Positions 1 through 9,203 of a stretch of 64,000 nt of DNA are shown piece after piece. The notes beneath the pieces were generated by a model. That model saw only the letters and a list, made by a program, of their open reading frames with translations. It was not told the DNA's origin and did not search any database. Made by a program: the position numbers and the translations under genes. The stretch comes from Streptomyces sp. NRRL S-646 (lineage in GTDB: Bacteria; Actinomycetota; Actinomycetes; Streptomycetales; Streptomycetaceae), in the NCBI RefSeq assembly GCF_000720765.1, contig NZ_JODC01000015.1, forward strand, positions 124,001 through 188,000, in the 5' to 3' direction. Every line of letters starts with the position of its first letter. Within the stretch, counting starts at the first letter, position 1.

Positions 1-113
1 TGAAGAAGGAGTGGCTGGCGCGCGAGATCGGCCCGGTGGGGGTGGAGATGCAGCGGGCGGTCAAGCAGGTCTTCGACCCGCTGGGCATCCTGAACCCGGG
101 CAAGCTGTTCTGA
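1..113 (+). CDS. C-terminal end of an FAD-linked oxidase (partial)
   Basis: Only the last 36 codons are in the window; the reading frame enters at base 3 and stops with TGA at 111-113. The tail ends in the pattern FDPLGILNPGKLF, which is the usual C-terminus of the FAD-linked oxidase family (glycolate oxidase GlcD, D-lactate and alkyldihydroxyacetonephosphate synthase-like enzymes), where the DPxGxLNPGK segment closes the cap domain. The substrate cannot be told from this piece. It runs towards the convergent SsgA-like gene, whose stop codon is 25 bases downstream. Confidence 0.8.
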   Translation, partial: KKEWLAREIGPVGVEMQRAVKQVFDPLGILNPGKLF

Positions 114-138
114 TCCCGTTCCGCCGGGATCGCCGAGG

Positions 139-552
139 TCACTGGGCGAGCAGCTGGTCGAGCGCGTCGTCGATCCCCAGTTGCTCGCCCTCAGTCCCCG
201 GGGGAACCACCCGCAGCGTCCGCTCCAGCCAGGCCGACACCTGAGCGGCCGGCGCCTCAAGCAGGGCGTCACCGTCGGGTGAACTCAGCGCCATCAGCAC
301 GACGCTGCGGCCCTCCGACTTGGTCGGCCACACCCGCACGTCCCCGTGCCCGCAGGCCCGGAACACGCCCTCCACCAGGAGGTCGCGGGAGAACGTCCAG
401 TACACGGGGTTCTCGGAGTTGATGTGGAAGGTGATGTGGACGGCGTACGGGTCGTCGGTTCGGTAGCTCAGCCGGGCCGGCACCGGAATGCTGCGCTCCG
501 GCGAAAGGATGAGTCTGAGCTCCAGTTCGCGCTCCACCACGGTGTAGTGCAT
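139..552 (-). CDS. ssgG: SsgA-like sporulation/cell-division protein (probably SsgG)
   Basis: This 137-residue protein belongs to the SsgA-like (SALP) family, found in morphologically complex actinomycetes, where members guide septum placement and peptidoglycan remodelling during sporulation. Family hallmarks are visible: a start with an ELxLRLILS strand, the DPYAVHITFH segment, W-x-FxRDLL, GDVRVWP and the ALSSPDGDALLEAPA block, at the usual family length of 130-145. An upstream open frame is much longer, but the ATG at 552 has a GAGAGAGGAA ribosome site just before it and matches the family N-terminus. The assignment to SsgG rather than another paralogue rests on remembered gene order (oxidase, then RDD genes) and is an inference; family membership is firm. 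Confidence 0.85.
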   Translation of the reverse strand: MHYTVVERELELRLILSPERSIPVPARLSYRTDDPYAVHITFHINSENPVYWTFSRDLLVEGVFRACGHGDVRVWPTKSEGRSVVLMALSSPDGDALLEAPAAQVSAWLERTLRVVPPGTEGEQLGIDDALDQLLAQ

Positions 553-893
553 GTCGTGCGGTTCCTCTCTCGGGCAGGTGTGCGGGGCCGCCCTGCGGGT
601 GGGCCCGTACACGTGGAGAGGGGAGAGGCACGCGAGCATTACGCGGGTTCGGAGAATTTTTTTCCGAACGTGTGAGGGCGGTGCACGGCGTTGCCCGGCT
701 GTGTCTTCCCGGGGGCCACCCCCGGACCCCCGGCCGAAAGATTCGTGGCGCCCTGGGTTCCACTCGTGTGAAGTACATGTACGAGGTTGCCCGGAAAGGG
801 GTGGGACTGGCGGGACTGTCGGTGGGGGTTGCGTGGGTCTGATAGATGTGGAGGCCCCCATATTCACCCCCGAGCAGATACGGGACGACGGAC
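553..893. other. Divergent intergenic region, ssgG-like / RDD gene
   Basis: This 341-bp stretch separates the divergent SsgA-like and RDD genes and should hold both promoters. No confident -10/-35 pair was picked out. It contains a strong CCGGGGG/CCCCCGG hairpin, part of a dispersed repeat listed separately, and a short A/T-rich patch near 655-665 that stands out from the GC-rich surroundings. Confidence 0.5.
708..735 (-). repeat. Dispersed G-run hairpin repeat, copy 1
   Basis: Read on the minus strand, this copy gives GGCCGGGGGTCCGGGGGTGG followed by CCCCCGGG. The same core, with small changes, recurs at 8775-8803 and 32297-32320. Each copy can form a hairpin from its inner G and C runs. 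It lies in the ssgG/RDD divergent intergenic region, so here it interrupts no gene. Confidence 0.6.
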
Positions 894-2342
894 ATGAGCG
901 CCCCAACCCCGGCCCCCGGTGACAACAGGCCCCGCGAAGGGTATTACCCGGACCCGTCCATTCCTGGATATGTCCGGTACTGGAACGGTGCGTCCTGGGT
1001 ACCGGGCACCAGCCGTCCGGCTCCGACGGACGGCGAGTCGCTCGCCCCGCCGCCCGGCGGCGACCCGGCTCCGGTCGAGGAGACGGGACCGCACTTCTTC
1101 GACGAGGACCCCGCGCCGCAGTCGGCCCCGGCCCAGCACGGGAGCCGGTCCGAACCCGCGACCGCCTGGGGCGCCGACAGTTCCCAGCAGTCCGGCTTCG
1201 GCGGCGACCAGGACCGCCGGGTGTCCTGGGGAAACCCGCAGTCCGCCGACCCGCGCCTCGCCGACGGCGCCCCGGCCCGGCCGGACGGCCAGGCGTCCCG
1301 CACCGACGGCACGGCGACGATCCCGCCGGCGGACTCGGACGCGGACGACCCGGCCTCCGGCGGCACCTTCGTGTTCCGCAGGCCGACGGCACAGACCGGG
1401 GAGACGGAGCCCCCGGCAGCGGCCGGCCACGGCATCCCCGGCCCCGGTGGCCCCGCCGCCGACGAGGGCACCATGACGTTCCGTGCGCTGTCCCAGCGCA
1501 CGGGCAGGCAGGGCGGGGCGCAGAACGGCAGCACGGGGGCGCCCGGCTTCGGCGCGGGCAAGGCGGCCGCCGACCGCGCCGCCGCGGCGCAGGGGCAGCC
1601 CGCCCCTTCGGGCCCCCAGCAGGCCACCCCGGTGATCCCGCCGCAGGGCGGCGGCGCCCGGCCCGCAGCGGCCGCCCAGCCCCCCGCCGCGCAGGCGCCC
1701 GCCCCCGTCGCCGCCCCCATGACCAGCGGCCCCGGCGGCGGTCAGCACTCCTGGGCGCAGCAGGTGCACCGGCTCGCGGGTGCCGACGAGGACCAGCCCG
1801 TCGCCCCCTGGAAGCCGCCGGTCGAGGACATCTTCCAGGCGGCCGCCAGGCGCCAGGCGGCGGCCCGCCCCGCGGCCCTCGGCAAGCGGCTGGCCGCCCG
1901 GCTGCTGGACACCGTCGTCCTCGCGGCCGTCACGGCCGTGGCCGCCGTACCGCTCGGCACCAAGGCGGTCGACCACGTCAACGAGAAGATCGACGAGGCC
2001 AGGCTCTCCGGCCAGACCGTGACCGTCTGGCTGCTGGACGGAACGACGTCGCTGTACCTGGGCATCATCCTGGCCGTCCTGCTCGTCTTCGGCGTCCTCT
2101 ACGAGGTGCTGCCCACCGCCAAGTGGGGCCGCACCCTCGGCAAGAAGCTGCTGGGCCTGGAGGTGCGGGACATCGAGGCGCACGAGCCGCCGACCTTCGG
2201 CGGGGCGCTGCGCCGCTGGCTCGTCTACAGCGTGCCCGGCCTGCTCGGGGTCGGTGTCGTGGGCGTCGCGTGGTGCGTGTTCGACCGCCCGTGGCACCAG
2301 TGCTGGCACGACAAGGCCGCGGGTACGTTCGTCGCGGGCTGA
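894..2342 (+). CDS. DUF2510 - low-complexity linker - RDD membrane protein
   Basis: A 482-residue protein with three parts. Residues ~12-35 form a DUF2510-type segment (GYYPDPS...RYWNGASWVPG). Residues ~40-320 are a long Ala/Pro/Gly-rich, probably disordered linker. From ~325 to the end comes an RDD domain with the signature LGKRLAARLLDTVV, about three membrane segments and a final block ending HDKAAGTFVAG. RDD proteins are multi-pass membrane proteins of mostly unknown role, some linked to ion exchange. The start at ATG 894 is preferred over the in-frame ATG at 846, because it begins directly at the family-like N-terminus MSAPTPAPG. A second RDD gene follows in the same direction 90 bp downstream, which suggests a functional pair. 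Confidence 0.85.
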   Translation: MSAPTPAPGDNRPREGYYPDPSIPGYVRYWNGASWVPGTSRPAPTDGESLAPPPGGDPAPVEETGPHFFDEDPAPQSAPAQHGSRSEPATAWGADSSQQSGFGGDQDRRVSWGNPQSADPRLADGAPARPDGQASRTDGTATIPPADSDADDPASGGTFVFRRPTAQTGETEPPAAAGHGIPGPGGPAADEGTMTFRALSQRTGRQGGAQNGSTGAPGFGAGKAAADRAAAAQGQPAPSGPQQATPVIPPQGGGARPAAAAQPPAAQAPAPVAAPMTSGPGGGQHSWAQQVHRLAGADEDQPVAPWKPPVEDIFQAAARRQAAARPAALGKRLAARLLDTVVLAAVTAVAAVPLGTKAVDHVNEKIDEARLSGQTVTVWLLDGTTSLYLGIILAVLLVFGVLYEVLPTAKWGRTLGKKLLGLEVRDIEAHEPPTFGGALRRWLVYSVPGLLGVGVVGVAWCVFDRPWHQCWHDKAAGTFVAG

Positions 2343-2431
2343 CCGCATACGACGGATGCACCAGCCGATTCGGTACTCCGGACGGCCGTTCGCCGGATGC
2401 GGAGCCGGGAGGTTCGCGGTCCACTCGGGCC

Positions 2432-3064
2432 ATGAGCAGCGAACCGCCCCCCGGATCCGGCGGACCGCCGGAGGACGACCCGTTCAGGAAGCAGCCCCCT
2501 CCAGGCCAGGGACCGGGCTCACCGTACGACGCAGCCGGTGGCGGCGGGCAACCCCCGCCGTACGGCGGCGGTGACCCCTACGGCGGCGGCCAGTACCCCA
2601 CCGACCCGCTCGCCGGTATGCCCCCGCTCGCCGACAGCGGCAGGCGCACGCTCGCCCGGATCATCGACCTGATCCTCGTGGGCATCGTCGTCTGGCTGCT
2701 CACCTGGGCGTTCAACGTGCACGAGTACGACGTGAACGGCAACAACCTCTCCTACAGCAAGTCCTTCGCGCAGTCGCTGATCGCCGCCGTGCTCTACATC
2801 GGCTACGACACGTATCTGATCAGCAGGACGGGACAGACGCTCGGCAAGAAGTGGCTGAGCATGCGCGTGGCCAACCTCGACAACGGCTCCACCCCCTCCG
2901 TACAGACCTCACTGGTCCGTTCGGCGGTCCTGTGGATCCCGTTCGCGTTCTGCTGCGCCTGCATCTGGACCGCGATCTCGGGCGGCTGGAGCTACTTCGA
3001 CCGCCCGTACAAACAGGGCCTGCACGACAAGGCCGCCAAGACGGTTGTGGTGAGCACCAGTTGA
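2432..3064 (+). CDS. RDD family membrane protein
   Basis: A 210-residue protein. The first ~60 residues are Pro/Gly-rich (PPYGGGDPYGGG-like) and likely cytosolic. The rest is an RDD domain: the opening RRTLARIIDLILVG, a second helix after the loop, the LGKKWLSMRV motif that mirrors LGKKLLGLEV in its neighbour, and the closing HDKAAKTVVV. It lies 89 bp after the larger RDD gene and shares its architecture, so the two look like an old duplication. The start at ATG 2432 removes an upstream in-frame extension that has shadow-like composition. Function is unknown. Confidence 0.87.
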   Translation: MSSEPPPGSGGPPEDDPFRKQPPPGQGPGSPYDAAGGGGQPPPYGGGDPYGGGQYPTDPLAGMPPLADSGRRTLARIIDLILVGIVVWLLTWAFNVHEYDVNGNNLSYSKSFAQSLIAAVLYIGYDTYLISRTGQTLGKKWLSMRVANLDNGSTPSVQTSLVRSAVLWIPFAFCCACIWTAISGGWSYFDRPYKQGLHDKAAKTVVVSTS

Positions 3065-3211
3065 GCCACCGCCCTGAAGGGGCGCGGGGCCCCGCCGCGG
3101 CAGCGGCTGATGTCACAGCCGATATCCGGCTCCGTCGCGGGGAGCGACCGGCCACGCTGCTGCCGCAGACGCGCGACGGCAGATCGTGGCACGTCCGATG
3201 GAGCGCCTCGT

Positions 3212-3493
3212 TCAGGATGCAGCGCGCTCGTGCACCGGCTCGGGTGCCGCCGCAGCCACCGCGGCCCGTACGGGCATTTCCTCCGCAACCGCCGGAGGCT
3301 GCTGCACCGCGACAACCCTCGGCTTCGGCAGCGGAACCGTCATGGCGACCAGGAGCCCGAGAGCGAGTGCCGCGAAGGCGATGACCGCGATCCCCACGCC
3401 CGAACTCGTCTGCGACAGCAGCAGCATGGCGAGCGTCGAGAAGATCACGGTGCACGAACCGTAGACGAGCTGGGCGGGCGTCGGACGAGGCAT
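3212..3493 (-). CDS. Small two-helix membrane protein
   Basis: A 93-residue protein that begins with a short polar stretch and then two hydrophobic helices (about residues 10-28 and 32-52), followed by an Ala/Val/Pro-rich cytoplasmic tail. The ATG at 3493 has a GAGGA ribosome site 9-10 bases upstream. It converges on the second RDD gene. No enzyme motif is visible and I do not recognise a named family; it looks like a conserved Streptomyces membrane protein of unknown role. Confidence 0.7.
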   Translation of the reverse strand: MPRPTPAQLVYGSCTVIFSTLAMLLLSQTSSGVGIAVIAFAALALGLLVAMTVPLPKPRVVAVQQPPAVAEEMPVRAAVAAAAPEPVHERAAS

Positions 3494-3826
3494 GGCAATC
3501 GTGTCCTCGGAAGTGGGGGTCCACGGGGGAGTCAGCCTGGGTTTCTGCCGATTTCCGGGCAGTCCGCCAACCGACTCTAATCGCGTGCATGCCCGAGTGG
3601 AACGAACAGTAAGCGTGACCTAACCAACAGTGCCGGTGCACAGGGGGCGCACGGAGTCATGGCGTCCATCAAGTGGACGTTCGAACGCGCCGGTCAGGGC
3701 GTCCGTAAAGCGGACTTCAACTCCGCATAGTGCAATTGTTGTGTCCAAGTCAAGGTCTGTTCTTTCTTGCCGACCTCTAGTCAAATTGCGTCACTTGACT
3801 TGCCACCTTGACCAAGAGGAACTCAA
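3494..3826. other. Intergenic promoter region of the M6 protease
   Basis: A 333-bp gap between a small membrane protein gene and the secreted protease gene. The last ~110 bp are clearly less GC-rich than the genes around and carry repeated TTGAC-type words (for example CACTTGACTTGCC and ACCTTGACC), as expected of a promoter region. A clean AAGAGGA ribosome site sits at 3814-3820. No convincing -10 box was chosen. Confidence 0.45.
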
Positions 3827-6178
3827 GTGACCCCAAAACCCTGGACGTTCAGAGCAACCGCGGTCGGCGTCGCGCTCGCGGCGGCCACCGCCACGTTCTC
3901 GACGTTCGCCGTGGCCCAGGCCGCCGACCCGGCCGCGACGGCCACCCGTGACCGCCATGACCCGGCGGCGGTCAGGAGCATGGAGCAGGACGACCTCGAC
4001 GGTCCGCTCTCCAAGACCCAGGATGCCCAGCGCCAGGAGGCCCTGAACCAGGTCATATCCGGCCAGGCCCAGGTCAAGGACCGGGGCGGTTCGCAGGTCG
4101 TCCAGCTGAAGAGCAAGAAGGGCGACCGCAAGTACGTAGAACTGGGCCGGGAGAAGACCGACAAGATCTTCACGATCCTGGTCGAGTTCGGCGACAAGAT
4201 CGACAGCACGTACGGCGGCACGGTGGGCCCCGCGCACAACGGGATAGCCCAGCCCGACCGGGCGAAGGACAACTCGACCGCCTGGCAGGCGGACTACAAC
4301 CGGCAGCACTTCCAGGACCTCTACTTCGGGTCCGGCACCGACTCCATGAAGTCCTTCTACGAGAAGCAGTCCTCGGGCCGCTACTCGGTGGACGGCGAGG
4401 TCGCCGACTGGGTCAAGGTCCCCTACAACGAGGCCCGCTACGGCAACAACGCCTGCGGCTCCACCAACTGCCCCAGCGTGTGGAACGTCGTCAGCGACGG
4501 CGTCACCGCGTGGGTCGCCCAGCAGAAGGCGGCCGGCAAGTCCGACGCCGACATCAGGACGGACCTGGCGAAGTTCGACCAGTGGGACCGCTACGACTAC
4601 GACCACGACGGCAACTTCAACGAGCCCGACGGCTACATCGACCACTTCCAGATCGTGCACGCCGGAGAGGACGAGTCCGCGGGCGGCGGGGTCCAGGGCA
4701 AGGACGCGATCTGGGCGCACCGCTGGTACGCGTTCGGCAGCGACTCCGGCAGCACCGGTCCCACGGGCAACAAGCTGGGTGGCGCGCAGATCGGCGACAC
4801 CGGCATCTGGGTCGGCGACTACACCATCCAGCCGGAGAACGGCGGACTCGGCGTCTTCGCCCACGAGTACGGCCACGATCTGGGCCTGCCGGACCACTAC
4901 GACACCACCAACGCCGGTGAGAACTCGACCGGTTTCTGGACGCTGATGTCCAACGGGTCCTGGCTCGGCACCGGCAAGGACGCCATCGGCGACCTGCCGG
5001 GCAACTTCAACGCCTGGGACAAGCTGCAGTTGGGCTGGCTGAACTACGACACGGCGAAGGCCGCGACGAAGTCGAAGCACAAGCTGGGTGTCGCCGAGTA
5101 CAACACCAAGAACAAGCAGGCTCTGGTGGTCTCGCTGCCCGACAAGGCGGTCACCACCAATGTGGTCACCCCGGCGCAGGGCTCGACCCAGTGGTGGAGC
5201 GGCAGCGGCAACGACCTCAAGAACACGCTGACCCGGTCGGTCGACCTCACCGGCAAGTCCAAGGCCACGCTGACTCTCGACGGCTACTACGACACCGAGG
5301 CCAACTTCGACTACCTCTACACCGAGGTGTCGACCGACGACGGCGCCAACTGGACCCCGCTCGACGGCACGGTGGACGGCCAGGCCATCCCGCGCGACGG
5401 CAGCGGCAAGCCGGCGCTGACGGGCACGGTCGACGGCTACAAGAAGCTGTCGTACTCGCTGGACGCCTACGCGGGCAAGAAGATCGGCCTGCGCTTCCGC
5501 TACCAGACCGACAGCGGTGTGGCGCAGAAGGGCTTCGCTGCCGACGAGATCACGGTGACCGCGGACGGCACGGCGCTGTTCACCGACAACGCCGAGAGCG
5601 CGGACCCGGGTTGGACCGCAGCCGGTTTCTCCCGCATCGGCGCGTCCTTCACCAAGGACTACAAGCAGTACTACATCGCCGAGAACCGCCAGTACGTGTC
5701 GTACGACAAGACGCTCAAGGTCGGTCCGTACAACTTCGGCTTCTCGACGACCCGTCCGGACTGGGTGGAGCACTACCCGTACCAGAACGGCCTGTTGATC
5801 TGGAAGTGGGACACCTCGCAGCAGGACAACAACACCAGCCAGCACCCCGGTGCCGGCCTGGTCCTGCCGGTCGACTCGCACCCCACGGCGCTGAAGTGGT
5901 CCGACGGCACGCTGATGCGCAGCCGTATCCAGTCCTACGACTCGCCGTTCAGCCTGTACCGCACGGACGGCATCACGCTGCACAACGCGGACGTCGTAAC
6001 GAAGATCCCGTCGTCGAAGGGCGTGCCGGTCTTCGACGACCACACGAGCACGTACTACGACGACTCGACCCCCTTCGCGGGAGTCAAGATCACTGACACC
6101 AACACCAAGATCAGGATCGTCAAGGAGGCCAAGGACGGCTCGACGATCAAGGTCGAGGTGGGCCCCGCGGTGAAGTAG
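3827..6178 (+). CDS. Secreted M6 family metalloprotease (immune inhibitor A type)
   Basis: This 783-residue secreted zinc peptidase belongs to the immune inhibitor A (InhA, M6) family, which degrades extracellular proteins. A signal peptide is clear (basic start, hydrophobic core, cut near AQA-ADP at residues ~29-32). The zinc site is the extended HExxHxxGxxDHYD motif: H346, E347, H350, G353, D356 and H357. An N-terminal propeptide precedes the catalytic domain, and the ~500-630 stretch looks like the MAM/VEG-type beta domain usual in InhA. The start is GTG 3827 with AAGAGGA seven bases upstream. It is monocistronic, with its own promoter gap and a terminator hairpin after it. Confidence 0.93.
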   Translation: MTPKPWTFRATAVGVALAAATATFSTFAVAQAADPAATATRDRHDPAAVRSMEQDDLDGPLSKTQDAQRQEALNQVISGQAQVKDRGGSQVVQLKSKKGDRKYVELGREKTDKIFTILVEFGDKIDSTYGGTVGPAHNGIAQPDRAKDNSTAWQADYNRQHFQDLYFGSGTDSMKSFYEKQSSGRYSVDGEVADWVKVPYNEARYGNNACGSTNCPSVWNVVSDGVTAWVAQQKAAGKSDADIRTDLAKFDQWDRYDYDHDGNFNEPDGYIDHFQIVHAGEDESAGGGVQGKDAIWAHRWYAFGSDSGSTGPTGNKLGGAQIGDTGIWVGDYTIQPENGGLGVFAHEYGHDLGLPDHYDTTNAGENSTGFWTLMSNGSWLGTGKDAIGDLPGNFNAWDKLQLGWLNYDTAKAATKSKHKLGVAEYNTKNKQALVVSLPDKAVTTNVVTPAQGSTQWWSGSGNDLKNTLTRSVDLTGKSKATLTLDGYYDTEANFDYLYTEVSTDDGANWTPLDGTVDGQAIPRDGSGKPALTGTVDGYKKLSYSLDAYAGKKIGLRFRYQTDSGVAQKGFAADEITVTADGTALFTDNAESADPGWTAAGFSRIGASFTKDYKQYYIAENRQYVSYDKTLKVGPYNFGFSTTRPDWVEHYPYQNGLLIWKWDTSQQDNNTSQHPGAGLVLPVDSHPTALKWSDGTLMRSRIQSYDSPFSLYRTDGITLHNADVVTKIPSSKGVPVFDDHTSTYYDDSTPFAGVKITDTNTKIRIVKEAKDGSTIKVEVGPAVK

Positions 6179-6204
6179 TCGGTATTTGCGCAGGTCAGAA
6201 GCGT

Positions 6205-6238
6205 ATCGGCGGTGACCCCCTGGCGGGTCGCCGCCGAT
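6205..6238 (+). terminator. Terminator hairpin after the M6 protease
   Basis: A 14-base arm (6205-6218) pairs with 6225-6238 across a six-base loop; one position is a G-T wobble. It lies 27 bp after the stop codon, with little of a T run following, as is common in Streptomyces. Confidence 0.8.
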
Positions 6239-6311
6239 CGTGTTTAGGTGCGTCCTGTGCTTCCCTTATTGACACCGGTAACGACAACGACTCGCACGGG
6301 GGTGTGACTGC

Positions 6312-6656
6312 ATGGCCGCAGGAGGTTTCTGCAAGCTGCCGACAGGCAGCGTGGTGGTGGCGCTGAACCTGCCCAGCCCCGCCGCCGACGGCACGGGCTG
6401 CATACGCTTCCTCGTGCACGCCCAGAACCGGGCGCGCGCCCTGACCAGGCTGCGCAACCTGGGCATGCGGGCGGTGTACCTGCGTGGCAACGCCGCCCCG
6501 CCGACGCCCGACGAGATCACCGCGGTCCTGCACCACCCCGACGGCCTCATATGGCGCACGGCACCCGACAACGGTGTCGTGCACGGCCCGGAGCTCCCCC
6601 AGGAGCTGTGGCACCCGGTCAGGGCCCTGCTACGGCGCCCCACGGCTCCCGCGTGA
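6312..6656 (+). CDS. Conserved hypothetical protein
   Basis: A 114-residue soluble protein with no signal peptide or membrane segment. It has a basic central helix (QNRARALTRLRNLGMRAVYLRG) and a Pro-rich middle. It stands alone between the protease terminator and the convergent pncA gene. I do not recognise a domain; its coding frame has the GC3 bias of a real gene. Confidence 0.7.
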   Translation: MAAGGFCKLPTGSVVVALNLPSPAADGTGCIRFLVHAQNRARALTRLRNLGMRAVYLRGNAAPPTPDEITAVLHHPDGLIWRTAPDNGVVHGPELPQELWHPVRALLRRPTAPA

Positions 6657-6669
6657 GCCCGGGCGGCCC

Positions 6670-7260
6670 CTAGGCGACGACAGGCTTCCCGGAGAGCTCC
6701 ACGCCCGCCTCACGCAGCTCCTCCAGCGCCCGCTCCGTGGTCTCCTCGGCCACCCCGGCGGTCAGGTCGAGCAGTACCTGGGTGCGGAAGCCCTCCCGCG
6801 CGGCGTCCAGGGCGGTGGCGCGCACGCAGTGGTCGGTGGCGATCCCGACGACGTCGACCTCGCCGACCTCCCGGGCGCGCAGCCAGTCGGCGAGCTTCAC
6901 GCCGTTCTCGTCGGCCCCCTCGAACCCGCTGTACGCCGCCGCGTACGCCCCCTTGTCGAAGACGGCGTCGACCGCCCCGGAGGCGACGGCGGGCGCGAAG
7001 TTCGGGTGGAAGCCGACGCCCTCGGTGCCCGCGACGCAGTGCGCGGGCCAGGAGTGCTGGAAGTCGGGGTTGTCGGCGAAGTGGCCGCCGGGTGCGATGT
7101 GGTGGTCGCGGGTGGCCACCACGTGCCGGTAGCCGGAGCCGCCCGCCTGCCCGATCAGCTCGGTGATGGCGGCGGCGACGTCGGCACCTCCGGCCACGGC
7201 GAGGCTGCCCCCCTCGCAGAAGTCGTTCTGCACGTCAACGACGATCAAGGCGCGGCGCAT
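6670..7260 (-). CDS. pncA: Nicotinamidase / pyrazinamidase
   Basis: PncA hydrolyses nicotinamide to nicotinate, the first salvage step back to NAD in the cytosol. At 196 residues it has the usual length of this isochorismatase-fold family. The catalytic triad is visible as D9 (in VVDVQNDF), K103 and C145 (in ATDHCVRAT), and the metal site as D52, H54, H60 and H74. The next salvage enzyme, pncB, lies immediately upstream on the same strand 127 bp away, so the two salvage steps sit together. The ATG at 7260 starts at the family N-terminus. Confidence 0.95.
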   Translation of the reverse strand: MRRALIVVDVQNDFCEGGSLAVAGGADVAAAITELIGQAGGSGYRHVVATRDHHIAPGGHFADNPDFQHSWPAHCVAGTEGVGFHPNFAPAVASGAVDAVFDKGAYAAAYSGFEGADENGVKLADWLRAREVGEVDVVGIATDHCVRATALDAAREGFRTQVLLDLTAGVAEETTERALEELREAGVELSGKPVVA

Positions 7261-7387
7261 GGTGGGTGTCCTTCTCGACGATGGGGTCGGGGGAGGGGTG
7301 CGGGCCCGGCCATTGAACTTCCGAGCGTATTGAGTTCCCGTCCGGTAGGGGAGGGGGCGTTACGGGGCGTATCCGGCGGCACTTGCT

Positions 7388-8734
7388 TTAGCTACCCGAG
7401 CGCCCGTGCACGTACTCCGTCGGAATGACCGGTTCCCCGCGCGAGAGCTGGGTCGCGGACAGCGGCAGGTTGGCGCGCGCGGCCGTGTGCCGGTCGCGTA
7501 CGACGTCCAGCGGCTCGCGCGCCACCACGTCGCCGCCCTTGACCAGCTCGACCAGCAGCTGCCGGTCCGCCAGCTCGGCCGGGACGGTGCCGGTGCCGAC
7601 GACCTCGGCCTCCGCGACGCCGTCCGCGTCCGGCCTTCGCGCGGCCCACTTGCGGCCGCCGATGGACGTCTTGCCGCCGCTGGACTTCTTCGCCACCGGC
7701 ACCAGCGGCGCCTTCGGGTCGGCGGACTCGGCGCGGGCGACCAGCTTGTACACCATCGAGCAGGTCGGATGCCCGGACCCGGTCACCAGCTGCGTACCGA
7801 CGCCGTACGCGTCCACGGGCGCCGCGGCGAGCGAGGCGATGGCGTACTCGTCGAGGTCCGAGGTCACGATGATCTTCGTTGCCGTCGCGCCCAGCTCGTC
7901 CAGCTGCTGCCGTACCCGGTGCGCGACCAGCAGCAGATCGCCGGAGTCGATGCGCACGGCGCCCAGCTCCGGCCCGGCGATCTGGACGGCCGTCCGGACG
8001 GCCTCGGCGACGTCGTAGGTGTCCACGAGCAGGGTGGTGTTCCGGCCGAGCGAGTTCACCTGGGCCTGGAAGGCGTCCCGCTCGCGGTCGTGCAGGAGGG
8101 TGAAGGCGTGCGCGGAGGTGCCGACGGTCGGGATGTTGTAGCGGAAGCCGGCCGCGAGGTCCGAGGTGGAGGCGAAGCCGCCCACGTACGCGGCGCGGGA
8201 GGCGGCGACGGCGGCGAGCTCGTGCGTACGCCGGGCGCCCATCTCGATCAGCGGGCGCTGCCCGGCGGCCGAGGACATCCGGGAGGCGGCCGCCGCGATC
8301 GCGGAGTCGTGGTTGAGGATGGAGAGGATCACCGTCTCCAGCAGCACGCACTCGGCGAACGACCCCTCGACCCGCATGATCGGCGAGCCCGGGAAGTACA
8401 CCTCGCCCTCCGGATAGCCCCACACGTCACCGGAGAAGCGGTAGGAGGCGAGCCACTCGAGGGTCGCCTCGTCGACGATGTTCCGCTCGCGCAGGAAGCC
8501 CAGGACGTCCGCGTCGAAACGGAAGTTCTCGACGGCGTCCAGGACCCGCCCGGTGCCGGCCACGACGCCGTAGCGCCGCCCCTCCGGCAGCCGCCGGGTG
8601 AAGACCTCGAAGACGCTTCGCCGTTCGGCCGTACCGGCCCTGAGGGCGGCCTGCAGCATCGTGAGCTCGTACTGGTCCGTGAAGAGCGCCGTCGAGGGAA
8701 CGTCCACCGGCAGCCCAAGGTCCGCTACGTCCAC
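7388..8734 (-). CDS. pncB: Nicotinate phosphoribosyltransferase
   Basis: This 448-residue enzyme makes nicotinate mononucleotide from nicotinate and PRPP, directly using the product of the neighbouring pncA. The N-terminal [20 protein letters not shown] segment is typical, as are the later [31 protein letters not shown] and TSDLDEY blocks. The frame is open far upstream, but GTG at 8734 has an AGGAGAG ribosome site at the right distance and gives the family start VDVADLGLP. It ends only 127 bp before pncA and is divergent from clpS. Confidence 0.94.
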   Translation of the reverse strand: MDVADLGLPVDVPSTALFTDQYELTMLQAALRAGTAERRSVFEVFTRRLPEGRRYGVVAGTGRVLDAVENFRFDADVLGFLRERNIVDEATLEWLASYRFSGDVWGYPEGEVYFPGSPIMRVEGSFAECVLLETVILSILNHDSAIAAAASRMSSAAGQRPLIEMGARRTHELAAVAASRAAYVGGFASTSDLAAGFRYNIPTVGTSAHAFTLLHDRERDAFQAQVNSLGRNTTLLVDTYDVAEAVRTAVQIAGPELGAVRIDSGDLLLVAHRVRQQLDELGATATKIIVTSDLDEYAIASLAAAPVDAYGVGTQLVTGSGHPTCSMVYKLVARAESADPKAPLVPVAKKSSGGKTSIGGRKWAARRPDADGVAEAEVVGTGTVPAELADRQLLVELVKGGDVVAREPLDVVRDRHTAARANLPLSATQLSRGEPVIPTEYVHGRSGS

Positions 8735-8774
8735 GAAAGCTCTCCTAGCTATGACTCGCCGGGTGCCCCCAGGT

Positions 8775-8803
8775 CGGCCGGGGGTCCGGGGGTTGTCCCC
8801 CGG
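8775..8803 (+). repeat. Dispersed G-run hairpin repeat, copy 2
   Basis: The copy reads CGGCCGGGGGTCCGGGGGTT then GTCCCCCGG and lies in the pncB/clpS divergent gap, followed by a GCAGCATGAC word. The 32297-32320 copy is followed by the nearly identical CACAGCATGATC, which extends the match beyond the hairpin core. Confidence 0.6.
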
Positions 8804-8873
8804 TGTGTGCAGCATGACGACAGATGGTACACCCCTTTGCGTCAGTGTGACGATTTGTAGGGCCCGTGGCAGC

Positions 8874-9191
8874 ATGGGCTGTGTGACGTCACCCGCTCCC
8901 CTTGAGATCGAACGGACCGAATCCGCGGAAGAGGTCTTCGCCGTACCCGAGCCGGACGTCCCCTGGGTCACGATCGTCCACAACGACCCGGTCAACCTCA
9001 TGAGCTATGTGACGTACGTCTTCCAGACGTACTTCGGCTACACCAAGGACAAGGCCACCAAGCTCATGCTCGATGTCCACCACAAGGGCCGGGCGGTCGT
9101 CTCCAGCGGCACTCGCGAGGAGATGGAACGCGACGTGCAGGCGATGCACGGCTACGGACTGTGGGCCACCCTCCAGCAGGACCGGAAGTAG
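8874..9191 (+). CDS. clpS: ATP-dependent Clp protease adaptor ClpS
   Basis: ClpS binds the N-domain of the Clp ATPase and delivers N-end-rule substrates to ClpCP. The 105-residue protein has a flexible N-terminus and then the ClpS core: [17 protein letters not shown] (with the N-degron pocket HNDPVN), [21 protein letters not shown] and the final YGLWATL. GTG at 8883, three codons in, is an equally possible start. DUF2017 follows 12 bp downstream, the standard actinobacterial clpS neighbour, so the two are likely one operon. Confidence 0.95.
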   Translation: MGCVTSPAPLEIERTESAEEVFAVPEPDVPWVTIVHNDPVNLMSYVTYVFQTYFGYTKDKATKLMLDVHHKGRAVVSSGTREEMERDVQAMHGYGLWATLQQDRK

Positions 9192-9203
9192 CGACTCAAC
9201 CTG

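Noticed and set aside
3791..6043. Long antisense open frame opposite the M6 protease
   Set aside because: It mirrors the protease frame, has no ribosome site or family motif, and is an artefact of high GC third positions.
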